Source: Dietzia sp. JS16-p6b
Lineage (GTDB): Bacteria > Actinomycetota > Actinomycetes > Mycobacteriales > Mycobacteriaceae
Assembly (NCBI RefSeq): GCF_003052165.1
Contig: NZ_CP024869.1
Location: 3,506,001-3,570,000 of the forward strand
Length of the DNA stretch: 64,000 nt
Direction: 5' to 3'
The stretch's first letter is position 1. Each line of letters starts with the position of its first letter. Below, piece by piece: positions 52,438 to 61,217 of the stretch. Under the pieces are notes generated by a model, which was not told the DNA's origin, made no database searches, and was given only the letters and a program-made list of their open reading frames with translations. Made by a program: the position numbers and the translations under genes.

Positions 52438-52938
52438 GCCGTAGAAATTATAGCTATTACGTACTTGTTGCAATACCGGTGTCGGCGCACAGGCCGCGGG
52501 CGGCGAGGGGTGGGCGGCGGGCGGCGGGCGGCGCGTTCTCCCCCACGACCGCGATTGCGCCGCGCCCTGCGGCTTCCCTCAGTGCCGGGCCTGCGGCTTC
52601 CCTGAGCTCTGACGGTGGGTGGCCGATCCAGCGCGAGCTAGGTACGCGTCACGAATGGACCCGAGAGGGCGCGCAACCCAGGGACGGGCGAACAGACAGG
52701 ACGCGCAGGCCGAAGGCGACGCGCAAGCCGGGGCAGGGGCGAGCAGTGGGGGCGCACAACCCCGGGAGGGGCAGCGGGTGCGGGCGGGCGGACTGCCGCC
52801 CACGTCGGTGTGGGTCGAGGATTGTGCGGGCCCGCCTGTCCGTGGCGACCCTGCGCCTGATGCGCCGAGCACGCGGGTGCGAACGGCGTCAGCGCGTCCC
52901 GGACGGCTGTTCCGAGGGACAGTTCTGACGCACTACCG
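52438..52938. other. 500-bp intergenic region with short repeats
   Basis: The left end is AT-rich (about 52445-52480) and is probably the promoter of the ArsR operon. The rest is GC-rich with GGGCGGC runs (52500-52535), two copies of CTGCGGCTTCCCT about 25 bp apart (52568 and 52590 areas) and several degenerate GACGCGCA-type repeats (52690-52760). An open frame across 52619-52960 has a repetitive Arg/Ala/Gly composition that does not look like a protein. I see no convincing gene. Confidence 0.5.
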
Positions 52939-53682
52939 CTACCGCCCCCTGAGGGCCTGATCCACGGCGTCGACCAGGGCTTCGCGGAGGACGGGCCCGT
53001 GCCCGGGCACGATCACATCCGCCTGCAGGCCGCCGAGCGCGCTGAGGCTGCGGGCCATCTCGGCCTCGTCCTCGCTGAAGCAGGACGGCAGGAACTGCGG
53101 CCGTGGAGGTCCCGCCAACAGGGGATGGGACGTGACGAGGGAGTCGCCGGTGAACACCACTCCGAGATCGTCGAGCAGGTACGCCGTGTGCCCACTGGTA
53201 TGCCCGGGGGTCGAGATGGGGACGGGGGCTCCCGGGAGATCCAACGCCTCGCCGAACGGCACCGCGACCGCGGACGGGACCGACATCGTCATGTGGGGAA
53301 GAACTGCCTTGAGAGTCTGCGCGACCCAGATCAGGCCGGTTCGACTGGTGCACTGGTGGAGCATCTGCACCGGCGTGATCTGCTCCTGGTAGTCGCGGCG
53401 GGCATGGGCGACCTCGGTGGATCCGGTGTAGACGGGAACACGGTGCTCCGCGAGCAGCGAGGGGATGCCGCCCATGTGGTCGAGGTGCGCGTGGGTCAGG
53501 ATGACGGCCTGGACGTCCTGGGGTACGCGCCCTATGGCCTCCAGCGACGCCAGGAGGAGTCGACCATCATTGGGGTACCCCGCGTCGACCACGGTCACGG
53601 CGTCGCCGTCGGTGACCAGCGCCCAGTTCACGTTCGTGCCCGTGACCAGATGGACGGTCCCGGTGACCTGCTCGATCTTCAC
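52939..53682 (-). CDS. Metallo-beta-lactamase-fold hydrolase
   Basis: A 247-aa MBL-superfamily enzyme with the zinc motif THAHLDHMGG (64-69), downstream His in PGHTSGHTAYLLDD, the bridging Asp in VFTGDSL and the last His in VIVPGHGPV. It is likely a soluble hydrolase of an ester, lactone or thioester. ATG 53682 overlaps the stop of the FAH-family gene, so it belongs to a TetR-FAH-MBL operon, probably for a ring-cleavage or dicarboxylate pathway (inference). Confidence 0.88.
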   Translation of the reverse strand: MKIEQVTGTVHLVTGTNVNWALVTDGDAVTVVDAGYPNDGRLLLASLEAIGRVPQDVQAVILTHAHLDHMGGIPSLLAEHRVPVYTGSTEVAHARRDYQEQITPVQMLHQCTSRTGLIWVAQTLKAVLPHMTMSVPSAVAVPFGEALDLPGAPVPISTPGHTSGHTAYLLDDLGVVFTGDSLVTSHPLLAGPPRPQFLPSCFSEDEAEMARSLSALGGLQADVIVPGHGPVLREALVDAVDQALRGR

Positions 53683-54617
53683 GCCTGGCTCCCTTCGATG
53701 ATCGGGTGCCGGATGGTGCCGACACCGCTGAGGTCGAGCTCGAGTACGTCTCCCGGCCTGAGCACCACCCCGGCCTCGATGCCGGAGCAGCCCGGCAGGG
53801 TACCGCTACCGAACAACTCCCCCGGATAGAGCTGCTCGCCACGCGAGGCGTGAGCGAGCGCTTCGCCGAGCGAGTAGGCCGGATTCCGGGTCGAGCCGGT
53901 GGCCACGACGGTCCCGTTGACACTGACGCTGGCGGCCAGGTCGGTGACGTCCACGGCATCGGCGGCGACGAGGTCCGCCGACATCGAGGACAGGAAGTGT
54001 TTGGACTTCTGCGGGCCGAACCCGCTGCGCATCTCCTTGAGCTGGACATTGCGCACCGAGAAGTCGTTCAGCACCACATAACCACCGATCGCGCCGGCCG
54101 CTTCCTCCGGCGTCGCATCGCGCAGCGGGGCGTTGAGGACGACGCCCAGCTCGAGTTCGTAGTCGAGGGAGTCGGCGTACGCGGGGGCGGCCACCGGGGT
54201 GCCCGAGGGGACAAAGGTGAGCGCGTTGCCCATGTAGTAGATCGGCTGGTCGTACCAGAGGGCGGGTGGCGCGAACTTCGGGAAGGTCCGTCTGGTGACC
54301 CGCTCATACAGGGAAGTGAACCGGTGGGCCCGGGGCAGGTAGGTGCGGGCGATCCCCCGGGACGCGGCGATCACGTGCTGTTCGTAGAGCATAAAGTCGC
54401 GGAACGACAGGGGCGCGAACGGTGTCAGCACGTCACCCCCGGATTCCTGGGCCCTCTGGGGGGCGGGTGTGCGCTCCGGGATGCCGGGCGGGATACCCAG
54501 CGGGTCCGCGCCGCCGTCCTCCCATGGTCTCCAGGCCCCGTCGAGCATGACCTCGGTGGTGGGGAGCCCGCCGACGAGGCGACGACGGACGCGGGTGGGT
54601 GCGGCTGTGTGGTTCAC
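53679..54617 (-). CDS. Fumarylacetoacetate hydrolase family protein
   Basis: A 312-aa FAH-fold enzyme, cleaving C-C bonds or isomerising 2-oxo acids with a Mg2+/Mn2+ site. The metal-binding acidic cluster is visible in SLDYELELGVV and the following GYVVLNDFSVRNVQ. GPQKSKHF and FGSGTLPGCSG are family blocks. GTG 54617 overlaps the TetR stop (GTGA). Its likely role is the last steps of an aromatic or lactone catabolic pathway. Confidence 0.85.
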   Translation of the reverse strand: MNHTAAPTRVRRRLVGGLPTTEVMLDGAWRPWEDGGADPLGIPPGIPERTPAPQRAQESGGDVLTPFAPLSFRDFMLYEQHVIAASRGIARTYLPRAHRFTSLYERVTRRTFPKFAPPALWYDQPIYYMGNALTFVPSGTPVAAPAYADSLDYELELGVVLNAPLRDATPEEAAGAIGGYVVLNDFSVRNVQLKEMRSGFGPQKSKHFLSSMSADLVAADAVDVTDLAASVSVNGTVVATGSTRNPAYSLGEALAHASRGEQLYPGELFGSGTLPGCSGIEAGVVLRPGDVLELDLSGVGTIRHPIIEGSQA

Positions 54618-55192
54618 GGTGTCCTTCCGGCGCCAGCGAGGAGCAGATCGACCTGTTCGGCGATCGCGGTGGCGGGGTCGCCCCCGAGTAGGAGGTGACG
54701 CAGATGGAGAGGCGCGATCAGCATCTGCAGGAAGAGACGGGCGTCGGTGCCGGGGGCGAGCTCTCCCCGGTCGATCCCTCGCTGAATCATCACGCTGCTG
54801 GCGGCGAATCGCTGGTCCCAGAACCGTGCACGGAGCTCGGACAGCTCCTCGGACCACTCGATCATCATCATCGCCCGCAGGATGGCCGTCCCCCGACGGG
54901 AGGCCAGGAACGCGGCGAGGCCCTCGGCGAAGCCGATGAGATCGGACCGTATCGCACCGGTGTCGGGAACGGGGATCGATTCGTCGCTCTCCGTGAGCAA
55001 CGCCTCGGCGACCAGGTTCTCCCGGGTCTCCCAGCGCCGGTAGATCGAGGAGGGCGCGACCCCGGCACGTGCGGCGATATCCGGGATGCTCGACTTGACC
55101 AGGCCCTCGTCGAGGCAGGACAGGACCGCGTCGAGGACTTTCCGCCGCACGACTGCGGAACGCCCCCCTGGCCTGCTGCCTCTGTCGTCCAC
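54614..55192 (-). CDS. TetR-family transcriptional regulator
   Basis: A 192-aa regulator with HTH SSIPDIAARAGVAPSSIYRRWETRENLVAEAL. It leads the TetR-FAH-MBL operon and is divergent from an alpha/beta hydrolase gene 91 bp away. The intergenic region has a weak GCAA/TTGC symmetry at 55207-55220 that might be its operator. Confidence 0.88.
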   Translation of the reverse strand: MDDRGSRPGGRSAVVRRKVLDAVLSCLDEGLVKSSIPDIAARAGVAPSSIYRRWETRENLVAEALLTESDESIPVPDTGAIRSDLIGFAEGLAAFLASRRGTAILRAMMMIEWSEELSELRARFWDQRFAASSVMIQRGIDRGELAPGTDARLFLQMLIAPLHLRHLLLGGDPATAIAEQVDLLLAGAGRTP

Positions 55193-55283
55193 AACAGAAG
55201 ACTAACGCAAATCCCATTGCTTTAAGGAGAATTCTGGAACTAGCATCCGACCGACGACTACTCGACGGAAACGGAGCTCGCGG

Positions 55284-56642
55284 ATGCCGCGGTGGACCAA
55301 GGACCTCTTCGTGACCTGGTGCGCACTGACCAAGACGACGGAGCGAGCCACGCGCCGACGGGGGGCCCGGTACTTCCTCCCGGCACTGTTCGTCGACAGG
55401 TTCGTCAACATGGGCGGCCTCGACAGGGAACTGTTCATCCGTCAGCTCGAGGACTGCCGGACGTTCCAGGACACTGCCTGGGCGAACTACTGGGGCGAGT
55501 GCGCCCGGGTCCACCTCGACGCCGCCGACGTCGAGTTGCGGAGCCTGGGAGCGCCCCCCACAGAACAGATCCTCGGTCCCGGCGGGGAGTCGACGGCCGC
55601 GGAACTGGGGGCCGTCCTCGCCCCCGCCGCGACCATCTTCACCGACAGGACCCCGGAGAACGGCCGGACCCTGCTGCCAGACTTCCTCGCCGCGAATCCG
55701 GACGCTCGTCGGGAAGCCGTCGCCATCGACGAGTTGGTCAAGGCCATGACCTACCTCTTCGCCGCGGCATGGCCGGGTTGGACACCGCAGCGGCTCCGGG
55801 CCTACGCCGAGTCCCAGCGCCTCCTCCACGTCCTGCTCCTCGGCATCGCGCCGCACCTGGGTTTCCACGCCGAGCGCATCACGCTGGACATCGCGGGCGA
55901 GAACGCCGTGGCCTACGGGACCTTTCCCGAGGGTGACCACGAGTGCCCCACCGTGCTGGTCACGAACGGCCTCGAGGGGACCATCCAGGAAGCCCTGCTC
56001 CCGGCGCTGCGGCATCGCCACCGCGGTATGGCGATGGTCACGATGGAGATGCCCGGCACCTTTCAGTACCGACTACCACTCTCCGCAGCGACCGAGGGCA
56101 TGTACGAGGCGGTGATCGAGCAACTCGCCGCGCATCCTCGAGTCGACGCCGAGCGCATGGGAATGATGGGAATCAGCTTCGGAGCCCACTGGTCGACCCG
56201 TATGGCCGTCCGCAGCCACCGCCTCAAGGCGGTCGTGTCGAACGGAGGGCTCTACCACCGCAGCTTCGGGCTCGCGGCCACCCTGGGCATGCCCGGCATC
56301 ATGCTGTGGACCCTGCAGCGGACGACCGGCGCCCGGAACCTCGTGGAGCTCGGCCGCACACTCCATGAGCTGTCGATCAAGCGGCTCTACCCGACCGTCA
56401 CCATCCCGATCCTGGCGATCAACGGTGACGACGACACGCTGATCAGCACGCTAGACACCGTGGACCTGGCGGACGGGGCGCCGCTCGGAGAGTTGCTGCT
56501 CTACCCGGGTGACGACCACTGCGCGATGGGCCACTACACCGAATGGCTCGACTTCTCCACGCAGTGGTTTCACGACACACTGGGGGCCGCGTCGATCCCA
56601 GGCGGCGGCGGGGCTGCTCCCACCCGCACGGACGGGTTGTGA
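55284..56642 (+). CDS. Alpha/beta hydrolase (FrsA/DUF1100-like)
   Basis: A 452-aa hydrolase. A helical N-terminal domain of about 200 residues precedes the hydrolase core. The nucleophile elbow is MMGISFGAHW (GxSxG). The acid is probably in AINGDDDTLIS and the His in YPGDDHCAMGH. This two-domain layout is seen in FrsA-like esterases and C-C hydrolases of heterocycle degradation. ATG 55284 is used. The 3' end overlaps the convergent permease by 73 nt, covering a Gly/Pro tail. Confidence 0.82.
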   Translation: MPRWTKDLFVTWCALTKTTERATRRRGARYFLPALFVDRFVNMGGLDRELFIRQLEDCRTFQDTAWANYWGECARVHLDAADVELRSLGAPPTEQILGPGGESTAAELGAVLAPAATIFTDRTPENGRTLLPDFLAANPDARREAVAIDELVKAMTYLFAAAWPGWTPQRLRAYAESQRLLHVLLLGIAPHLGFHAERITLDIAGENAVAYGTFPEGDHECPTVLVTNGLEGTIQEALLPALRHRHRGMAMVTMEMPGTFQYRLPLSAATEGMYEAVIEQLAAHPRVDAERMGMMGISFGAHWSTRMAVRSHRLKAVVSNGGLYHRSFGLAATLGMPGIMLWTLQRTTGARNLVELGRTLHELSIKRLYPTVTIPILAINGDDDTLISTLDTVDLADGAPLGELLLYPGDDHCAMGHYTEWLDFSTQWFHDTLGAASIPGGGGAAPTRTDGL

Positions 56643-58099
56643 TTACGCATCACGGCCCAGTACAACACGCCTCCGATGAGGGCACCGATCACCCATGCGA
56701 AGCCGGACAGCATTCCGAGGGCCGGCACCCAGACCGCACTGATGGCGAATACCGCGGCAAGAGCGACTGCCACCAGGGCTCGAACATTCCAGCCACGGGT
56801 GTAGTAATAGGGACCGTCGGAATTCATGCTGAACATGTCCTCGGTCCGAACGTGCTTCCGGCGGACGATGTAGTAGTCGACCACCAGCACGCCGTAGAGC
56901 GGCGCGAGCATCGCGCCGAGAGTGTCGACGAAGGTGGGCAATCCGATTTCGTCGATGACTGCGACCCAGAACGCGCCGATGACGAAGCCCACCGCAGCGG
57001 TGATGTACCCGCCTGCCTTGAAGCTGATCTTCTGGGGGGCGAGGTTGGCCAAGTCGTAGGCCGGCGGAATGAAGTTCGCCACCAGATTGATACCCACGGT
57101 GGCGAGTAGGAACGTCACCGCTGCGATAATGGCCAGCACCACCGATTCGGTCTGTTCCACAATGTCCGCCGGGTTGTCCATGGGCTGACCCTGCCCGTCC
57201 TGGAAGACCACGTATGCACCTGCGGTGATGAACAGCGACAGGAAAGTGAAAAACGCCAGCGACAGCGGCAACCCGGTGAAGTTGCCGATCTTCATCTCTT
57301 TCTCGGTTCGGGAGAACCGGGAGAAGTCACCGAAGTTGATGATGACCGCGCTGAAGTAGGCGATCATCGTTCCGACCACACCGAAGAAGGCGGCCACGGC
57401 GGCCCAGCCGGTCACATCGGAATCGCTGAAAATGGAGCCGACCGCCGGGAGCATGTCCCCACCTGCTCTCACCCAGATGATGATGAGCAGCACCACCATG
57501 ACCGCGTAGACAGCAGGCCCGGCGAAGTTGAGGAACCGCGCGATCACATCGATTCCTCGGGTGAAGAGCAGTACCTGTAGAAGTGCGACGATGACGTAAG
57601 AGATCCACCCGACTGCGTCTAGCCCCATGAAGGTGCCGCCCCCCGGGTTTCCGACGGCGGCGTTGATGGCCAGGGCAACCGCTGTGGAGGCGAAGTACGT
57701 CTGCGCCCCGTACCAGAAGATCGCCACTATGCCACGGACCAAGGCCGGGAACTTCGCGCCCAGAACACCCATGGACAGCCGTGCCATCACCGCATAGGGG
57801 ACCCCGTGTTTCACGCTCGGTGAGCCGGTGAGGTTGACGAGCCAGTTGACAAAGGCACCCGCGAGGATGATCGCGGCAAAAACCCACCAGCCATTGAGTC
57901 CGGAGGTGATGAAAAGTGAGGCGGCGAGGGTATATCCGGCCAACGACTGGACGTCATTGGTCCACACGTTGAAGATCTCGAACCATCCCCAGGTCTTCTT
58001 CTCTTTGGGCACTGGGGCCAGGTCGGCATTGTGCAGGCCCGGGGCAGGCGCCGCAACGGGGGCTTGGGGCGGTGTGGCCTCAAGGCTCTGCACGGACAT
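56570..58099 (-). CDS. NCS1-family nucleobase/hydantoin permease
   Basis: A 509-aa, 12-helix cation symporter of the NCS1 family (cytosine, uracil, allantoin, hydantoin, purine). WGWFEIFNVWTNDVQSLAGY in helix 1, SPSVKHGVPYAVMARLSMGVLG and NFGDFSRFSRTEKEM are characteristic. The base composition is slightly AT-richer than its neighbours. ATG 58099 is preferred because GGAGG lies 4 nt upstream; an ATG at 58114 is in frame. Confidence 0.88.
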   Translation of the reverse strand: MSVQSLEATPPQAPVAAPAPGLHNADLAPVPKEKKTWGWFEIFNVWTNDVQSLAGYTLAASLFITSGLNGWWVFAAIILAGAFVNWLVNLTGSPSVKHGVPYAVMARLSMGVLGAKFPALVRGIVAIFWYGAQTYFASTAVALAINAAVGNPGGGTFMGLDAVGWISYVIVALLQVLLFTRGIDVIARFLNFAGPAVYAVMVVLLIIIWVRAGGDMLPAVGSIFSDSDVTGWAAVAAFFGVVGTMIAYFSAVIINFGDFSRFSRTEKEMKIGNFTGLPLSLAFFTFLSLFITAGAYVVFQDGQGQPMDNPADIVEQTESVVLAIIAAVTFLLATVGINLVANFIPPAYDLANLAPQKISFKAGGYITAAVGFVIGAFWVAVIDEIGLPTFVDTLGAMLAPLYGVLVVDYYIVRRKHVRTEDMFSMNSDGPYYYTRGWNVRALVAVALAAVFAISAVWVPALGMLSGFAWVIGALIGGVLYWAVMRNHNPSVRVGAAPPPPGIDAAPSVS

Positions 58100-58529
58100 G
58101 GGTCCTCCATTCATGACAGGACGTGACTCCGGCCAGGTGAAATGCGCTTGATAAGCGCGAAAGAAGTGGGAGCTTCAATCGGGACGATTAGACGAGACGA
58201 TTGTCACGGCCCGATTGCGGAGGCAATACGTTCGGAAGACGCGCTCCGATCTCGTCTGGTCCCTCATCGCAGCACTTGGTGGCGAAGAGTCGCCCATTCC
58301 CGCCGAGTTCTCGGGACCATAGCCCGGCGGCGGTTCGTCCCAGCCGAGGCCGGGCCCGGCGCTGCGCGCGCCGTCCCGTTCACCACACCAGCCCGGTGGT
58401 CACGCTCTCGACAACCCCGGCTTGCCCACGCGGCCGCGGAGCTCGGGCTCTACGTCCCTAGGGACTTTCCTCCGCAATCTTATGGTCATACCAGTTGACC
58501 ACATGGCCAGTGTTCTCTACTGTGCGTGT
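58100..58529. other. Divergent intergenic region, 430 bp
   Basis: This lies between the NCS1 permease (leftward) and the GntR gene (rightward). It contains a perfect GCGCTT-GAT-AAGCGC hairpin (58144-58158) near the permease start and a GntR-type site near 58483. Short open frames across 58201-58498 look non-coding. I see no gene. Confidence 0.5.
58483..58493. promoter_or_regulatory. TGGT-N3-ACCA site, FadR/GntR-type operator
   Basis: TGGTCATACCA matches the TGGTnnnACCA core bound by FadR-subfamily GntR regulators. It lies 37 bp upstream of the GntR gene start, and a second half-site (GACCA) follows at 58497. Autoregulation is likely. Confidence 0.6.
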
Positions 58530-59255
58530 ATGGCACTTCGTCCCGTACAGCGGCAGTCCGTGTCCGACCAGGTCTTCGACCAAGTACTTTCCGAGGTTGT
58601 CGACGGCGAGCTCGCGGCCGGTGACGCCCTCCCCAGTGAGAGACGTCTGGCCGAGGTCCTCGGTGTCTCTCGGCCGGCGGTGCGCGAGGCGCTTCAGCGG
58701 ATCGCTCAGACCGGTGTGGTCGAGGTTCGTCACGGCGGCACGACGACGGTCCGCGATTTCCATCGGCACGCCGGGCTCGACCTGTTGCCGCGGCTCATGG
58801 TGCGCGGCCAGAAGCTCGATGTGGCCATCGCCCGCAGTGTGGTCGAAGCGCGCACTCAGATCGCTCCCGGCATTGCGGCGCTGGCCGCGGAGCGCGGCGG
58901 CCCGGCGGTCACGGCGCCGCTCGGCGAGGTCCTCGACCGTCTTGCCACGACCACCGACGCGGTGCTGTGGCAGCGCGAGGTGCTGGAGTTCTGGGATGTC
59001 GTGGTGGACGCCGGCGACTCGCTCGTCTACCGGCTCATGTTCAACAGCCTCCGTTCCGCCTACGAGCCGGCTGTGCCGGTTCTCGCGGCGTGGCTGGAGG
59101 CCGAGGTGGGTCTGCTCGATCCTTACCGCGTCCTTGCCACGGCGATCGCGGCTGGCGACCCCGGCACGGCGCGCGCGGCCGCCGAGCGGGTGCTCGCTCC
59201 GACGGCGCGCGCGCTGATGACGGCTCTGGACGTGGCCGGGGAGGAGGCGCGATGA
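58530..59255 (+). CDS. GntR (FadR subfamily) transcriptional regulator
   Basis: A 241-aa regulator. The N-terminal winged helix includes LPSERRLAEVLGVSRPAVREALQRIAQTGVVEVRHGGTTTV, and the C-terminal helical FCD/FadR-type effector domain covers the rest. Acyl-CoA or a carboxylic acid is the usual ligand type. It is translationally coupled (ATGA) to the fatty acid hydroxylase gene, which suggests that it governs lipid modification. Confidence 0.88.
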   Translation: MALRPVQRQSVSDQVFDQVLSEVVDGELAAGDALPSERRLAEVLGVSRPAVREALQRIAQTGVVEVRHGGTTTVRDFHRHAGLDLLPRLMVRGQKLDVAIARSVVEARTQIAPGIAALAAERGGPAVTAPLGEVLDRLATTTDAVLWQREVLEFWDVVVDAGDSLVYRLMFNSLRSAYEPAVPVLAAWLEAEVGLLDPYRVLATAIAAGDPGTARAAAERVLAPTARALMTALDVAGEEAR

Positions 59256-59986
59256 CCCGCCCAGAGATCGAGGAGTTCGCCCGTAAGCGCGTCGATGACG
59301 ATGAGGCGCGCCTCGCGGGCGCTCGGCGTCGCAACTCCCAGAGCATGGGGCAGGTGTTCCGTGAGTTCTGGCGCCACCCCTCGCCGTATATCCTCGCCAC
59401 CTGTCTCTCCGCGGCGATCCTCGCACGGGGCCTCATCGGCGGCGGCTCCTGGTGGGAGTTGCTGATCCCCGTCGGGCTACTGGCGGCGATGCCGGTCGCG
59501 GAATGGCTCATCCATGTCTGCATCCTGCACTGGCGGCCGCGGAAGCTCGCGGGCCTTACCATCGACCCGCTGCTATCGCGCAAGCACCGCGAGCACCATG
59601 GCAATCCCCGCACTATCCCTTTGGTGTTCATCCCATGGCAGGTCGAGCTCTATCTCCCTGTGGTGATCGTCGGCATCGCCTGGCTGGTGATGCCGGGGTG
59701 GCCGGCGACGCTCACGATGGTCGTCGCTGCCTACGTGCTGCTATCGGGTTACGAATGGGCCCACTACCTGCTGCACAGCGACTATCGGCCAAAGTCACGG
59801 TGGTACCGAGCGGTCTGGCGCAACCACCGCCTGCACCATTACAAGAGCGAACACTACTGGTTCACGGTCACCACGGCCGGAACCGCCGACCGGCTCTTCG
59901 GAACCAACCCCGACCCGAGCACTGTGCCCACCTCACGAACGGTCCAGCGACTGCACTCCTCTCCTCAAGAACGCGCCGCAACGTAG
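59252..59986 (+). CDS. Fatty acid hydroxylase / sterol desaturase family protein
   Basis: A 244-aa membrane di-iron oxygenase. It has about four hydrophobic segments and His-box motifs (HICILHW-like region, RKHREHHGNP, HYLLHSDY, HRLHHYKSEHYWF) that coordinate two irons. It inserts a hydroxyl or double bond into a lipid chain. It is the last gene before the disturbed region at 60 kb. Confidence 0.88.
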   Translation: MTRPEIEEFARKRVDDDEARLAGARRRNSQSMGQVFREFWRHPSPYILATCLSAAILARGLIGGGSWWELLIPVGLLAAMPVAEWLIHVCILHWRPRKLAGLTIDPLLSRKHREHHGNPRTIPLVFIPWQVELYLPVVIVGIAWLVMPGWPATLTMVVAAYVLLSGYEWAHYLLHSDYRPKSRWYRAVWRNHRLHHYKSEHYWFTVTTAGTADRLFGTNPDPSTVPTSRTVQRLHSSPQERAAT

Positions 59987-60223
59987 AGGTCGCCCGTCTT
60001 CCCGTGGCCGCTCACGGTCGCCGGCGATGGCTGGATTGCGCGAGGTTGCACCACTGCCGTCCACTCATCGTCGCACTGGCTTCTACGTCAAGAAGTGTCG
60101 CGGAGTCTCCAGCGCTCTGTGGGCCAGCATTCGGATCGCGCCTTCCGGATCGGAGCACCTGGCCCCTGTTCCCCTCCTCAGACGGGAGAATCAGCGTCAA
60201 TCAGGACACCCTGCCACCGGAGG
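59987..60223. other. Non-coding stretch before the repeat cluster
   Basis: I see no gene here; the short frames on either strand have no recognisable protein. It follows the fatty acid hydroxylase gene and leads into the TGTCA/TGACA cluster. Confidence 0.4.
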
Positions 60224-60409
60224 TGACATGTCCCTGCGAACCGTGTGACACACCGGTGAGAAACTGACAGATTGTTTGAAAACCGACACGGTGTCGGTTG
60301 CCGACTAGTCTGTCACTTCAACGCGGGCCCACCTGCGAGTTGTCACACGCTTGTCAGTCGCCGATTGTCACGAAGTTGGCAGGATCCTAGCTCCTGACAT
60401 CTAATGACA
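60224..60409. repeat. Cluster of nine TGTCA/TGACA pentamers, possible transposon end
   Basis: TGACA occurs at 60224, 60246, 60265, 60395 and 60405, and TGTCA at 60311, 60341, 60352 and 60366 (start positions). Nine copies in 186 bp compares with well under one expected by chance. Orientation runs three TGACA, four TGTCA, two TGACA. The region also holds a perfect 9-bp-arm palindrome AACCGACAC-G-GTGTCGGTT at 60281-60299. Multiple TGTCA-type sites are typical of Tn7/Tn5053/Mu-like ends bound by TnsB-type transposases; iterons of a replicon are the alternative. Confidence 0.5.
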
Positions 60410-60588
60410 ACGGGCGCAGGGCGACCGCACGGGAAAGGGGCGTGTGCTGCCCCGCGATCGCCGAGGGCGACGGCTCCTTGCGCGACCTCGACCTGGCCTT
60501 ACCGGGCGTCGATCAGCGCATCGCCGAGGAAACCGATCGAAATGTGCTCGACACGATCTTCGACGCCGAAGGCGTGGTGTATCGGTGA
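60391..60588 (+). other. Open frame, possible gene remnant
   Basis: A 65-codon frame between a TAG and a TGA reads like real protein towards its end (DLDLALPGVDQRIAEETDRN, then VLDTIFDAEGVVYR), but it has no good start (only CTG 60394 or GTG 60442). I do not recognise it. It may be the C-terminal end of a deleted gene. Confidence 0.3.
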
Positions 60589-60607
60589 CCGGCTAGAAAC
60601 GGTCACC
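60584..60607. terminator. Hairpin after remnant frame
   Basis: GGTGACC (60584-60590) and GGTCACC (60601-60607) form a perfect 7-bp stem with a 10-nt loop, beginning at the stop codon of the remnant frame. It could be a terminator, or an operator for the ApeA-like gene that starts 38 bp later. Confidence 0.35.
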
Positions 60608-60644
60608 CGACTTGACGCCTGCGGTGGGCCCGGGCGCTAATTTC

Positions 60645-60797
60645 ATGACCTATGAAGCAATACAGCCTGAACGCATCTTTGGATGGTTCCACCATCCTGA
60701 AGACCGCGACAATCGCTTGCCCGGCATCCTAATTCGGGAACCAACAGACGGCGCGAAACTCGAGCTGTTCGGCGGATTCTCCCCGCCGCCCAACTAC
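60645..60797 (+). pseudogene. ApeA-like N-terminal fragment (abortive infection protein)
   Basis: From ATG 60645 the frame encodes about 50 residues with the pattern of the ApeA N-terminal domain: GWFHHPEDRDNRLPGILI, then PTDGAKLELFGGF. Complete ApeA proteins carry a C-terminal HEPN RNase domain and act in anti-phage defence. Here similarity stops near 60797; the frame continues only as antisense of the next small ORF. The gene is therefore truncated and inactive. Confidence 0.5.
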
Positions 60798-60805
60798 CAG
60801 CCCGA

Positions 60806-61064
60806 TCATCCGATCCGTTCGCTCGCTTCGAAGGCCTCCTGCGCGTCACGCATGCTCAACCCCGACGTGGCCGTCTTCACCCACTCCGTGTCGGCCAGCG
60901 GCGAGAGGGCACCCGAGTCCGGCGGATTCAGGAAGAACACCAGCGTCTCCATCGGGTCCAGAACTTGCACCAGATGATCCGTGTCGGGATCACCCGGCCC
61001 CGACGCACAGGCCACCAGCGCGCGCGGTCCGCTCATCCAACTCATCGAAGTTGATCTTGGTCAC
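60806..61064 (-). pseudogene. Small frameshifted ORF, unknown
   Basis: A GTG at 61064 with GAGAGGA upstream gives a convincing N-terminus (MTKINFDELDERTAR). About 45 bases in, the reading frame must shift by one to join the open frame that ends at 60806 (DPMETLVFFLNPPDSGALSP and onward). Without the shift, the ORF could start at ATG 61045 and be 79 aa. I do not recognise the family. Confidence 0.35.
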
Positions 61065-61217
61065 GGCCTGATCCTCTCATCCGTAGGTCGGCACGTGAGA
61101 GCTACGCCTGGCGTGTCCGGATCGACTCAGGAGGGCTGCTCGGGCATTCTTGTATCACGATGAGCATCTGACTCAGCAGGAGCGCCGCGACGGTGGTCCT
61201 TCAGCTAAGGACCACGA

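Noticed and set aside
52619-52960. 113-codon open frame in the intergenic region
   Set aside because: Its repetitive Arg/Ala/Gly composition, lack of a ribosome-binding site and origin from short DNA repeats make coding unlikely.
60224-60409. Repeat cluster as a CRISPR array
   Set aside because: The pentamers are irregularly spaced and in both orientations, without 25-40-bp repeats or unique spacers.
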